Below, piece after piece: positions 42,974-50,935 of a stretch of 64,000 bases of DNA. The DNA is from Pseudanabaena sp. UWO311. Its GTDB lineage: Bacteria > Cyanobacteriota > Cyanobacteriia > Pseudanabaenales > Pseudanabaenaceae. A program made the position numbers and the translations under genes. The notes below the pieces were generated by a model. It saw only the letters and a list, made by a program, of their open reading frames with translations, had not been told where the DNA came from and ran no database searches. How positions within the stretch are numbered: the first letter of the stretch is position 1; the number at the start of each line of letters is the position of its first letter. Where the stretch lies: assembly GCF_006937785.1 (NCBI RefSeq), contig NZ_SJEE01000001.1, positions 248,001 through 312,000 of the forward strand, read 5' to 3'.

Positions 42974-45256
42974 ATGCCACAAAACTTTGCAGGCGAATAT
43001 TTGCGCGGACGCTCTTTTAAAGGACAAGACTTGACAGGAGCAAACTTTAGTCGTGCGGATATTCGTAGCGCTGACTTTACTGGAGCAAACCTCACAGATG
43101 CAAATTTTACTAACGCCAAAGCAGGTTTAACCGATGGGCGGAAAGCGATCGCGCTCACAGGATTGGTTGCTCTTGCTAGCGTGACAGGTGTTTTCTCGTT
43201 TTTCCTGAGTACTGCGATCGCTAGAGAGACGACGGAAAGAACAGGGCTTGAGACTATTCCTGGAATACTTTTACTAATTGTGCTGGCTTTTGGGACTCAA
43301 GTTACCTTGCGGCAGGGTTTTATTGTCCTAGATGGGTTCCTGTTTAATGGCATGGTAGCTGCAACAGTCATCGCAACTTCAATTATTGCTTCTCACCGTT
43401 TGTTAAGTGAGTCGCTAGCTACTAGTACTCTAGCCATACTTTTAGCATTCATAATTGCTAGAGGAGTAGCGGCGATCGTGGCAAGTGCGGAGATGATTCG
43501 GGGGAAGGCGATGGGGGCATTTGTCGGCGCGATCGCAATCGTGGCGGCATTTATCGGATGTCAGTTCGCCAATGCCCCTGCATGGAGCTCTTTGGGCGCA
43601 GTGGGCTTAGGTATCTATGTGGCGGTGAGGGCTGTAGCAGGTGATGTAGAACATACTGCCATTCATAATTTTGCTGTAGCCTTTGCCGCATTTTTAGGAA
43701 CGAGTTTTCGTGAGGCAGATCTCACCAATACCAATTTTTCTCAAGCCCAATTGAATAATGCTGACTTTAGAAAAGCAATTTTGATGCGATCGCGCTTTTA
43801 TGAAGCCGAGCAGCTATTGCTAGCCAGAGTAGATCGTGGCTCGATTTTGAGCCAGCCAGCTTTATTGCATCTGTTAGTCACAGGCAATGGCAGAAAGCAA
43901 TCCTATGTGGGGATGGACTTTCAAGGGGCAAATCTAATTGGAGCCGACCTCAATGGTGCAAACTTAAGGGAAGTAGACTTGCGCGGCGCTACCTTAAAAA
44001 GTGCAAATTTGGAAAGTGCCAATCTTACCTTGACCAATGCTGTCGGTGCAGATTTCAGCAACGCACTATTTACAGGCATCTGTCTAGATCGATGGACTAT
44101 TGATGCCACTACCAATCTCACCCAGATTGACTGTCGTTATATCTATTTACAGTCTGTTTTAACACAAGATTTAACGCAAGACAGTCGCTTGGAACGTATA
44201 CCAAGTCAAGGCGACTGGACATCAGGAGAATTTACTCGCCTATATACAGTCGCCGAGCGCCAAGCTGAAAGCGTCTTTGATTCGACATCCTTAGAGGAGT
44301 CCGCGATAAATCGTGATGAGATCTTAGCAAGTCTGTTGATTTTGATACAGGTCGCGATCGCGGACAATCATATAGATGAGCAAGAAAAAGCGATTCTAGA
44401 AGAGGCGATTGCGGCTTTGGAGCTTGAAAAAGAGATTACGCTCGAACGTCTCTTAGAAGAACATATTTCTACCAACGATCTGCTCAATAAAATCAACAGT
44501 CCCTTAATTAAAGAGCAGTTGTACCAATCAGCCTACATCTTGGCAAAAGCCGATAGTGATGTCAGCAGACCAGAATCTGAACTCCTGCAGACGCTTCAAG
44601 ACAAATTTGCATTGGCGGATGGCACAGTTGAAAAGCTAACTGCGATCGTTGATGCGGCTCAAAACATGTCAATTTCCGAGCAAATGGAAGCGATCGCCGA
44701 TCCTGACAAGCGCGAACTAGCGGTTAATACCAATGTGCGCCTATTTGCAATTATGCATGCTGTGGGTGGCGCAATGCCCACTCCTGGATTTGCCACCGTC
44801 AGTCATCTAATGATTTATAAAGATCAAGTAGAGCTTGTCCAAAAAATTGGCAAGATTTGGGGATATCCTGCTAATCATGCTTCTCCAGATTTCAATAAGG
44901 TTGTGTTTGGTAGCGTAGGTGCTACAGCAGCAAGAATTGCTCTCTCCAATATCGTATTGCTGATCCCTGTCGCTGGCAGCATTATCAGTGGTTCCGCAGC
45001 ATTTAGTATGACTTGGGCAATTGGGAACCTCGCAAATCAATATTTTGCTGAAGGCTGCGAAATGGATGATGTGACGCTAGCAGAACTATTTGCTAACGCC
45101 AAATCTGAGGGAAAACGCACTTTTCAAGATCTCCAAAAGGCAATTGCCGATAAGCAAAAAGAGCTGTCACCAGCGATCTCTGCTTTACAAGAGAAATTTC
45201 AGGCAGGAAAGATTAGTGAAAATGACTATATTCGCGAAATCAAAGAGATCGCATAA
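42974..45256 (+). CDS. Multidomain membrane protein: pentapeptide repeats, TerB domain, C-terminal hydrophobic domain
   Basis: 760 residues from the ATG at 42974; the ORF-track TTG at 42950 has no support. Order: short pentapeptide-repeat block (~10-45, A-[DN]-L/F-x-x); about six transmembrane segments (~52-225); a second pentapeptide block (~245-375); a TerB-like helical domain (~445-575, with a DNHIDEQEKAILEEAI metal-site-like motif); a region with two hydrophobic helices resembling DUF697/EcsC (~610-700); and a short C-terminal SHOCT-like helix (LQEKFQAGKISENDYI). TerB domains are linked to membrane-associated stress systems. The exact combination is not one I know. Its role is unknown. 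Confidence 0.78.
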   Translation: MPQNFAGEYLRGRSFKGQDLTGANFSRADIRSADFTGANLTDANFTNAKAGLTDGRKAIALTGLVALASVTGVFSFFLSTAIARETTERTGLETIPGILLLIVLAFGTQVTLRQGFIVLDGFLFNGMVAATVIATSIIASHRLLSESLATSTLAILLAFIIARGVAAIVASAEMIRGKAMGAFVGAIAIVAAFIGCQFANAPAWSSLGAVGLGIYVAVRAVAGDVEHTAIHNFAVAFAAFLGTSFREADLTNTNFSQAQLNNADFRKAILMRSRFYEAEQLLLARVDRGSILSQPALLHLLVTGNGRKQSYVGMDFQGANLIGADLNGANLREVDLRGATLKSANLESANLTLTNAVGADFSNALFTGICLDRWTIDATTNLTQIDCRYIYLQSVLTQDLTQDSRLERIPSQGDWTSGEFTRLYTVAERQAESVFDSTSLEESAINRDEILASLLILIQVAIADNHIDEQEKAILEEAIAALELEKEITLERLLEEHISTNDLLNKINSPLIKEQLYQSAYILAKADSDVSRPESELLQTLQDKFALADGTVEKLTAIVDAAQNMSISEQMEAIADPDKRELAVNTNVRLFAIMHAVGGAMPTPGFATVSHLMIYKDQVELVQKIGKIWGYPANHASPDFNKVVFGSVGATAARIALSNIVLLIPVAGSIISGSAAFSMTWAIGNLANQYFAEGCEMDDVTLAELFANAKSEGKRTFQDLQKAIADKQKELSPAISALQEKFQAGKISENDYIREIKEIA

Positions 45257-45274
45257 ACGCGCATCGCCTTAAAC

Positions 45275-45333
45275 CCAAAGACCAAAAAGACAAATCTCCC
45301 ACTAAGAGGGAGATTTGTCTTTTTGGTCTTTGG
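45275..45333 (+). terminator. 26-bp perfect hairpin terminator
   Basis: Arms 45275-45300 and 45308-45333, 7-base loop. It follows the pentapeptide/TerB stop by ~18 bases. This is one of the few hairpins here without the GC-NNN-GC apex. Confidence 0.8.
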
Positions 45334-45469
45334 TCTCATGCCTAGCGTATAATCTTAAGGTAACTTTTTATCTGTATTAATCTAATCAAAAGTGCAAGTA
45401 GTTAAAACTTATACTAAAATCTAGATTTAGTGATAAGTCCACAAAAATTCTGAACTTTGACGAAGATTC

Positions 45470-46102
45470 ATGCCATCTCCAACTTCTTCCTCCCTCCGAA
45501 ATACCTTTGCCAGAACTGAAATCCGCCGTCTGCAAGACTTGCTGCCGCCAGAATTACAAGCATGGGTAAAAGTGCTTAATGCTGACGGTGTCCGCCCGCC
45601 CCTAATAGCCTGTGAAGAAGCTGGCGGTGATGAAGTAGTGATTTTAGTTGATATGGTGCGCTGGGAACGCATGGCTGAGGATCAGCGTAATTTGTTGTAT
45701 TGGCATGAAGTAGCCCGTATCCAAAATGACGCAGTGCCAAAAGATGGCTGGGAAGTCGCAGCGCTAGCTATTGGTCTAGGTGGTGCAGTTGGTGAGCTTT
45801 GGGTGCAAAACGGTTTACTATTTGTGCTGGCGCTTGGTATCTGTGGCGTAGCTGGGTTTCAGCTATGGCGCAAGGGCACGAGCAAAAAAGATATTCGCAA
45901 CTTGATCGAGGCTGATCAAGGCGCAATTCGTCTAGCTGTTCGTAATGGTTATCCTTTGCCTGCGGCTTATAAAAGCTTAGGCAGTGGGCTGAAGATTATG
46001 CTCAGTGATGCATCAAAGGGGCGATCGCGTACATTGATCGAAAAACGTCTGGATGCATTGCGCAATGAAGCAAATAAAGCCAGACGTACCTATGAAAATT
46101 AG
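45470..46102 (+). CDS. DUF3318 family protein
   Basis: 210 residues, matching the cyanobacterial DUF3318 family: TEIRRLQDLLPPELQAWVKV at the N terminus, VRWERMAEDQRNLLYWHEVARIQ in the middle, two hydrophobic helices (~100-135), and a basic C-terminal helix. The conserved WHEVARI patch is reminiscent of a metalloprotease helix, but a full HExxH is not present (HEVAR only). It is presumably a membrane protein. The function is unknown. Confidence 0.85.
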   Translation: MPSPTSSSLRNTFARTEIRRLQDLLPPELQAWVKVLNADGVRPPLIACEEAGGDEVVILVDMVRWERMAEDQRNLLYWHEVARIQNDAVPKDGWEVAALAIGLGGAVGELWVQNGLLFVLALGICGVAGFQLWRKGTSKKDIRNLIEADQGAIRLAVRNGYPLPAAYKSLGSGLKIMLSDASKGRSRTLIEKRLDALRNEANKARRTYEN

Positions 46103-46159
46103 CAAACCAGAAATCCCACTCGCTGTGAACAATTAGTTGAGTGGGATTTCTAGTTTGCT
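46101..46159 (+). terminator. 21-bp hairpin overlapping the DUF3318 stop region
   Basis: AGCAAACCAGAAATCCCACTC pairs with its mirror at 46139-46159 with one G-T wobble. It starts on the stop codon. Confidence 0.75.
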
Positions 46160-46165
46160 GTTGCT

Positions 46166-46262
46166 CCCAATCAAAAATCAACAAACTGCGATCGTCCCAA
46201 CCAAATATCAAACCAGCGATCACACATTCATCTCCTCAGCACCAAGCGATCGCCCCCATGTC
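46166..46262. repeat. HIP1-linked minisatellite fragment
   Basis: Degenerate copies of the ~30-bp units CCAATCAAAAATCAACAAAC and CATTCATCTCCTCAGCACCAA, each followed by GCGATCG-type octamers. It is related to the larger array at 47983-48348. Confidence 0.7.
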
Positions 46263-46269
46263 AAACTTT

Positions 46270-46791
46270 TTAGGAATTTAGCTGAAATCTAGCTAGGATT
46301 TTATCAAAGATATCAATTGAGAATTTGTATCCGTCTATCTCCACAAACGTAGGTAATTCCACACTTTTAGAATGGTTGACAAAAACTCCTGACGTAATTA
46401 TGTCACCCAAATAAAACATCTCAAAATCAGACTTTTTCTTGCTTGGGAAAATTTCAAATAAAAGGATTCTATGAATTAACGGCAGTGGTTCTGGTTCTGT
46501 TTGTGACTCTCGAAGATACGCTTTACTGTATACTCGCTCAGAGAAATCTTTCAGTGTTGAATAGAGCTCATCTAATCGACTGAATTTGAACATATAGGTT
46601 GTGCAACCAATAGTCATTGTAATCCCTTCTTCATCTACTTCTTCCACGAAATATTTATCTATACCTATAATTTTGTGGAGTTTTTCAAAGGATTCACGAA
46701 AGTCAATCTTTATACCAGTGCCAGCGATCTCACCAGTTTGAATGATGTATTTCCCAAGATTTTTGCCCATAAAAGTCTTAACCTTCCACAT
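46270..46791 (-). CDS. Hypothetical protein of the accessory island
   Basis: 173 residues, soluble, mixed alpha/beta by appearance. I recognise no motif. The ATG at 46791 overlaps the end of the small upstream ORF (46778-46912), so the two are translationally coupled. It is more AT-rich than the flanking core genes, consistent with acquired DNA. It lies downstream of antitoxin-like genes and between HIP1 minisatellites. Confidence 0.6.
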   Translation of the reverse strand: MWKVKTFMGKNLGKYIIQTGEIAGTGIKIDFRESFEKLHKIIGIDKYFVEEVDEEGITMTIGCTTYMFKFSRLDELYSTLKDFSERVYSKAYLRESQTEPEPLPLIHRILLFEIFPSKKKSDFEMFYLGDIITSGVFVNHSKSVELPTFVEIDGYKFSIDIFDKILARFQLNS

Positions 46792-46912
46792 TTTGTAATT
46801 TCAACAATTGGTAGTACAAGTAAGCATCATCACCAGAAAGTAACACATCATCTTCTACTTCCTGCATCAACTTAGCCAAGCCAAAGTTTTCTAAAATTTC
46901 TTCGGATGTCAT
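46778..46912 (-). CDS. Short antitoxin-like protein lacking its N-terminal half
   Basis: 44 residues, too short for the ORF track. From EEILENFGLAKLMQEVEDD it is nearly identical to the end of the protein at 49782-49934, then continues with LLSGDDAYLYYQLLK. The N-terminal IPKQYVFDE part of that paralogue is missing here. It overlaps the next gene start by 14 bases. It is probably the remnant or the C-terminal half of a RelB/Phd-like antitoxin that can still bind a toxin. Confidence 0.55.
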   Translation of the reverse strand: MTSEEILENFGLAKLMQEVEDDVLLSGDDAYLYYQLLKLQNVEG

Positions 46913-46947
46913 TCTGCTGCCCCCAATCCAAATCTTTTAAAGCGTTC

Positions 46948-47214
46948 TCAGTCCAAGTAAGCCTTAACATCTATTTCTCTTACTTTTCCTTGTTCATGCT
47001 GTGAAATACTTTGATATAGACGCTCTCTATTGGCTGGGTTGCTTAATAAATACAATGTTTCCATTAAGCTGCTATATTCTCTTTCATCCAAAATCACAAT
47101 GCTCTTCTCAGGTTCTTTATAAACTGAAATAACTTCATGATTTTGCAGAACTCTCTCAAAAATTTTTGCAAATTGAGTATTGCATTCTTGGAATGTGACT
47201 TGCTGTGTTGACAT
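46948..47214 (-). CDS. Orphan Phd/YefM-family antitoxin
   Basis: 88 residues with the Phd/YefM plan: N-terminal FQECNTQFAKIFERVLQNHEVISVYK, then SIVILDEREYSSLMETLYLLSNP as in YefM/RelB-type antitoxins, then a toxin-binding tail. The expected RelE/YoeB toxin gene is not next to it; the following 36 bases lead into the short ORF at 46912. The antitoxin may be a solitary regulator or the survivor of a lost pair. Confidence 0.82.
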   Translation of the reverse strand: MSTQQVTFQECNTQFAKIFERVLQNHEVISVYKEPEKSIVILDEREYSSLMETLYLLSNPANRERLYQSISQHEQGKVREIDVKAYLD

Positions 47215-47284
47215 GGCTTAATAGTCTCAGGGACAAGTTTGCATAATATTCTAACCTATGATTGTTTAAAGCATAACCTACTCA

Positions 47285-47399
47285 CATTGCCCCAACCAAA
47301 TATCAATAAGTGCTCGCCCCTTCATCTCCCCATAAAAAAGCGATCGCCCCAATCAAAAATCAACAAGCAGCGATCGCCATTAGTATTTGATTAGCTAAT
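47285..47399. repeat. HIP1-linked minisatellite fragment
   Basis: Degenerate copies of CCCCAACCAAATATCAATAA and CCTTCATCTCCCCATAAAA units with GCGATCGCC octamers. It fills most of the spacer between the Phd antitoxin and the BrnA gene. Confidence 0.7.
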
Positions 47400-47405
47400 C
47401 GAGAT

Positions 47406-47657
47406 TTACGGATTTTCAGATTTCATTGATAACTGGTCGTCTAATTGTGATGAATTTTGCTTAATTAATCGCATTAGCAATCTTAGACCTTCATTGACTG
47501 ATACCGAATTTGGAAATAACTTAGCAACATCAGGATCTAGATTGACAGTGACAGTGCTTTTCTTTCTTCCCTGACCACGAGCAACAACGGTCATTTGAGT
47601 AAAATCATATTCAGGAAGTAAATCATCTTCCATATCAATCTCAGAGTTCTGATTCAT
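47406..47657 (-). CDS. BrnA-like antitoxin 1
   Basis: 83 residues. The C-terminal half is a ribbon-helix-helix-like unit (TVTVNLDPDVAKLFPNSVSVNEGLRLLMRL). The N-terminal acidic part (MEDDLLPEYDF) is suited to occupy the toxin. Its start overlaps the end of the BrnT gene by 17 bases, as in brnTA operons. It would neutralise BrnT and repress the operon. Confidence 0.82.
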   Translation of the reverse strand: MNQNSEIDMEDDLLPEYDFTQMTVVARGQGRKKSTVTVNLDPDVAKLFPNSVSVNEGLRLLMRLIKQNSSQLDDQLSMKSENP

Positions 47658-47916
47658 ATGCTTTACGTTCTTTACGAGTAGCTGGACGGACGCTAATTAG
47701 GCGTGTTGTATTTTGTCTTTCTGTATAAGATACGACTAGTAGTCTACCTCTAGCCGATTCTCCCATAATAATAAAACGTTGTTCTTGGATGGAATGTGTC
47801 GGATCGGCAAAAGTTAAAAACAAAGGATCGTCAAATACAGAGGTTGCTTCATCAAAGGATACTCCATGTTTAGCTAGGTTACTTTTGGCTTTGGTTTCAT
47901 CCCAATCAAACAGCAT
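47641..47916 (-). CDS. BrnT-family ribonuclease toxin 1
   Basis: 91 residues, full length for BrnT. Family features are FDWDETKAKSNLAKHGVSFDEA at the N terminus, an E-x-R-x-x-x-x-G strand (QEQRFIIMGES), and RLISVRPATRKERKAYE at the end. BrnT is a RelE-fold ribonuclease that blocks translation. It is first in a two-gene operon with BrnA 1. All usual charged residues appear present, so it is probably active. Confidence 0.88.
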   Translation of the reverse strand: MLFDWDETKAKSNLAKHGVSFDEATSVFDDPLFLTFADPTHSIQEQRFIIMGESARGRLLVVSYTERQNTTRLISVRPATRKERKAYESEL

Positions 47917-47982
47917 GGGTTAATTATTTAACATTATTCTTAGAATTATAGTGGATCGCCCCTAACCAAATATCAACAATCC

Positions 47983-48348
47983 GCGATCGCCCCTTCATCT
48001 CCTCACAACAAAGCGATCGCCCAACCAAATATCAAAAACTAGCGATCGCCCCCAACCAAAATCAACAAACAGCGATCGCCCCCAACCAAATATCAATAAA
48101 CAGCGATCGCCTATTCATATCTCCACAAAAAGCGATCGCCCCCAACCAAATATCAATAAACAGCGATCGCCTATTCATATCTCCACAAAAAGCGATCGCA
48201 TCCACCAAATATCAACAACAGCGATCGCACATTCATCTCCTTAGCACCAAGCGATCGCACTCAATCAAATATCAAAAACTGCGATCGCCCCTTCATCTCC
48301 CACAAAAAAGCGATCGCCCCTAATCAAAAATCAGCAAGCAGCGATCGC
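47983..48348. repeat. HIP1 minisatellite: 13 perfect GCGATCGC octamers in ~366 bp
   Basis: Thirteen perfect HIP1 octamers recur about every 29 bases. They separate two alternating spacers, one of the type CCCAACCAAATATCAATAAACA and one of the type CTATTCATATCTCCACAAAA (each shown once). The stretches 48071-48130 and 48131-48190 are identical 60-bp copies. No reading frame is present; this array fills the spacer between BrnT 1 and the gene at 48374. Confidence 0.92.
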
Positions 48349-48373
48349 TTATCTATTTCCCAATATTTAACTT

Positions 48374-49591
48374 CTACAAATGTAAATTTGGAGGTTCTTT
48401 AGTTGTTGTATGGCAAGTGAACGGATTATCTTCTACAAATAAAGAATCTAAATAGTGATCGGGGATTTTTGTGAAGTCTCTTAAAAAATTTACATGCTTT
48501 TTCTTGATTTCATCTTCTGACAAGGATTCATAATGTACTTCTATTCGATAAATGATTCCATCAAAATACATCAAATCTGATTCCTTTTCATCAGATTGCT
48601 TGCCAATGAAAATCCTATCTTCTTTGCCATCGGGATTTGTTTCAGGATACCTGATCGAATGTTTTCTACACTTACGAAGTTTAAAATCAGAAAGATTTAA
48701 ATGGGACCATATGTGTCCTCTCTCCATCTTATCTATAATATTTTTGCGTTCGTCTAGGTATATACAGTTATCATAAAACTGAATAGTTCCTTCATTAATA
48801 TCCTTGTCATTTTGAGTAATGGTAAATGCAAGGAAGTGGTTTTTATTGTCATCAATCTTAGCTCCAGAACCAAAGTCACCTGAATGAGCATGAATATTTG
48901 GTCTTAGGTGATTTACTGGTGGAATATATGCTTTAAATTCACCAAGATAATGCTCTGGGTAGTCTCCTTTGATAAGATTATCAGTGCTTTTTGGAACTCT
49001 ACTCTTATCTCCTTGTATGATTATTTTATTGCCATTTTCGTCAATATCAATCGGTAATCCTTCTATGTAAAATTCAAAATGATGCTCATCAATAACTTTA
49101 AACTCCTTTTTAGGCTTGTTATATTGAGAAATAATAGTCCTATGATTTTTATAAGCAATAGAATTATCGTCAGGTTCGGAAGCTCTTAACCAAACCAAGA
49201 CAGTCATATTTTTGCTATAAATTATTCTCTTTTTGACTGATATATATTCCTTTCTCCGCATCGTAAAGTTGTATCCCCAGCCTGCCCGTACTAATTCTTC
49301 TCGAAGGGATTGTAGCAAAGAGAAGCTAGCATTATTAACAGCATCAAGCTCAAATAAGCCTTCTGGACTAGGTAACTTACCACGATTCCTCTTGAATTTC
49401 TGAAAACTCATCCATGGAAATTCATCAATAGTGCGTTTGTCTTGACTACGGATACTTAAAATCTTGGGTGGTTTTACATATTCATATTCCTTACTTTCAT
49501 TAATTGTAGATAATATTTTATCTAACGCTTCAGGGCTATCTTTTACCAGAGCAAGCAAGAGTTGGATTATTGATACGATGAATTCATTCAT
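48374..49591 (-). CDS. Hypothetical protein of the accessory island
   Basis: 405 residues. The first ~30 are a moderately hydrophobic helix (FIVSIIQLLLALV) and the rest is polar and Lys/Asp-rich. A Gly/His segment (NIHAHSGDFGSGAKI) and strand-rich regions suggest a beta-rich fold, but I recognise no family. It is clearly AT-rich relative to the RuBisCO operon nearby and is flanked by HIP1 minisatellite on one side and toxin-antitoxin genes on the other. This supports recent acquisition. Whether it acts in defence cannot be told from sequence. Confidence 0.65.
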   Translation of the reverse strand: MNEFIVSIIQLLLALVKDSPEALDKILSTINESKEYEYVKPPKILSIRSQDKRTIDEFPWMSFQKFKRNRGKLPSPEGLFELDAVNNASFSLLQSLREELVRAGWGYNFTMRRKEYISVKKRIIYSKNMTVLVWLRASEPDDNSIAYKNHRTIISQYNKPKKEFKVIDEHHFEFYIEGLPIDIDENGNKIIIQGDKSRVPKSTDNLIKGDYPEHYLGEFKAYIPPVNHLRPNIHAHSGDFGSGAKIDDNKNHFLAFTITQNDKDINEGTIQFYDNCIYLDERKNIIDKMERGHIWSHLNLSDFKLRKCRKHSIRYPETNPDGKEDRIFIGKQSDEKESDLMYFDGIIYRIEVHYESLSEDEIKKKHVNFLRDFTKIPDHYLDSLFVEDNPFTCHTTTKEPPNLHL

Positions 49592-49781
49592 GGCAAAAAA
49601 ACAATATGAATAATATATGTAAACCTGTATCTGAAAGCCCGTCAGCCTGATATTTTAAACTATTATAATTATATCTTGATGATTTTGTAACTGCGTATGA
49701 GAAACATATATATTCTCAAAGTAATTACTAGTTTTTGTTTAACGGTTTAAGATACGAGTAAGCAACATCACCAGAAAGCAA

Positions 49782-49934
49782 CTAATCATCTTCTACTTCC
49801 TGCATTAATTTTGCCAAACCAAAGTTTTCTAAGATTTCTTCGATTTGGTTATAAATATCTATAGAGATTTGCACCGCAAGAGGACGGTGCTGCTCATCAA
49901 AAACATATTGCTTTGGGATATCTATCATATTCAT
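49782..49934 (-). pseudogene. Antitoxin gene cut short by an amber codon
   Basis: 50 residues start with NMIDIPKQYVFDEQHRPLAVQ and end in LMQEVEDD before TAG. Beyond the stop the frame continues LLSGDVAYSY, matching the paralogue at 46778-46912, so the ancestral protein was longer. The start is supported by GTAAGG upstream. The sequence has the look of a small cyanobacterial antitoxin family. No toxin partner follows in the same operon. The rest of the 49592-49964 spacer shows nothing. Confidence 0.55.
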
Positions 49935-49964
49935 GCCTTACTCTATACAAATAAATTACAAAGA

Positions 49965-50234
49965 CTACGCTGCTTGATGAGCTTCAGCATAGATTTTTAA
50001 TGCTGCTGCCATTTTCTTCTCATAGTCATCGCCTTGTGACTGAAACCACGCAAGTGTTTGAGGATCAACTTGCACAAGAGCATTCAATGGAGATACAGGC
50101 TTCCACCAGCGCGACTTATTGAAAAACTCTTCGGTCAAAGGTGGAATATCAGATGTATCAATTTCTGATTCTGATAGAGCGTCAAGTTTAGCCCAATTCG
50201 TCTCTGAGGTATTGTTCATAATATTTTTGCTCAT
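49965..50234 (-). CDS. BrnA-family antitoxin 2
   Basis: 89 residues from the ATG at 50234; the ORF-track start at 50264 lies deeper in the toxin gene and is less likely. Typical BrnA features are SRWWKPVSPLNALVQVDPQTLAWFQSQGDDYE and a C-terminal amphipathic helix. It is the ribbon-helix-helix antitoxin to BrnT 2, overlapping it by ~47 bases. Confidence 0.88.
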   Translation of the reverse strand: MSKNIMNNTSETNWAKLDALSESEIDTSDIPPLTEEFFNKSRWWKPVSPLNALVQVDPQTLAWFQSQGDDYEKKMAAALKIYAEAHQAA

Positions 50235-50475
50235 ATGGTAAAGCTTTGCGGAGTGAAATAACACGGATCGTTTGAGCGTCTATTTCTGTGAAAACAATAA
50301 CGACAACACGACCATCAAGTAACCCAAGACCAACCCATCGCTCTTCTCCATAGTCTTGTCTTTCGTCTAAAGAAACTCGAAGAGGAAGTTTAAAAACCTT
50401 ATAAGCATCAGCAAAGTCAAGTTGATGCTTGGCAATATTGCGCTGGTTTTTCTGTTGATCCCACTCGAATTTCAT
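50188..50475 (-). CDS. BrnT-family ribonuclease toxin 2
   Basis: 95 residues. It starts FEWDQQKNQRNIAKHQLDFADA, has ERWVGLGLLDGRVVVIVFTE in the middle and IRVISLRKALPYEQKYYE at the end: the full BrnT plan. It is clearly different in sequence from BrnT 1, so the two modules are independent. The gene starts ~50 bases from the rbcS terminator and shares its strand with the RuBisCO operon. Confidence 0.9.
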   Translation of the reverse strand: MKFEWDQQKNQRNIAKHQLDFADAYKVFKLPLRVSLDERQDYGEERWVGLGLLDGRVVVIVFTEIDAQTIRVISLRKALPYEQKYYEQYLRDELG

Positions 50476-50524
50476 TTTTTGATTTTACCAAATTTTATTT
50501 GCGATCGCCATTAGCGTCAGAAAT

Positions 50525-50567
50525 AACAAACAAAAAAGCCCCGCATTGCGGGGCTTTTTTGTTTGTT
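50525..50567 (-). terminator. Strong terminator of the rbcLXS operon
   Basis: A 20-bp perfect stem (50525-50544/50548-50567) with a GC-rich core GCCCCGC-ATT-GCGGGGC and flanking T/A runs, 5 bases after the rbcS stop. Confidence 0.95.
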
Positions 50568-50572
50568 AAAGC

Positions 50573-50908
50573 TTAGTAACGAGCAGCGTTAGGCTTGTGT
50601 ACGATGAAGCTTTGGACTTGGCACTGCTTGATGTTGTCGAAAGCAACAACGCGGATGAAGCTACCAGGATAGCTAGAGCGGCAAGCTTGAACTTCAGTCA
50701 AAACTTCTTGAGGAGTTCTGGCGCTGAACAAGGGCAACTTCCAAAGAGTCCAGTAGTGGATTGCTGGATCGGAATCTTCGTTGAATTCGATCGCAGGGTA
50801 GAAACCTTGCTTAAGGGTGTACTCGATTTGACGAGTGATTTGAGCATCGCTCAAAGGGGGAAGATAAGAAAGAGTTTCGTAACGACGCTCTTTTGGTAAA
50901 GTTTGCAT
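50573..50908 (-). CDS. rbcS: RuBisCO small subunit
   Basis: 111 residues, the usual cyanobacterial size. It has the signature [21 protein letters not shown], the [10 protein letters not shown] block and the closing [12 protein letters not shown] strand. It caps the L8 core to form the L8S8 form IB enzyme in carboxysomes. It is last gene of rbcL-rbcX-rbcS. The leader carries GAGGAAATAATG, a strong ribosome site. Confidence 0.98.
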   Translation of the reverse strand: MQTLPKERRYETLSYLPPLSDAQITRQIEYTLKQGFYPAIEFNEDSDPAIHYWTLWKLPLFSARTPQEVLTEVQACRSSYPGSFIRVVAFDNIKQCQVQSFIVHKPNAARY

Positions 50909-50935
50909 TATTTCCTCGCGATTAGAATTATATTT

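Noticed and set aside
47983-48348. CRISPR-like array (short repeat with regular ~22-base spacers)
   Set aside because: The repeated part is only the 8-bp HIP1 octamer, and the spacers are themselves near-identical in two types. No cas genes are present. It is a minisatellite.
11668-49784. Two in-frame TAG codons in toxin/antitoxin genes as a sign of stop-codon recoding
   Set aside because: Other genes in the window end at TAG normally, e.g. ndhN, and there is no sign of a suppressor system. Two independent disruptions are simpler.
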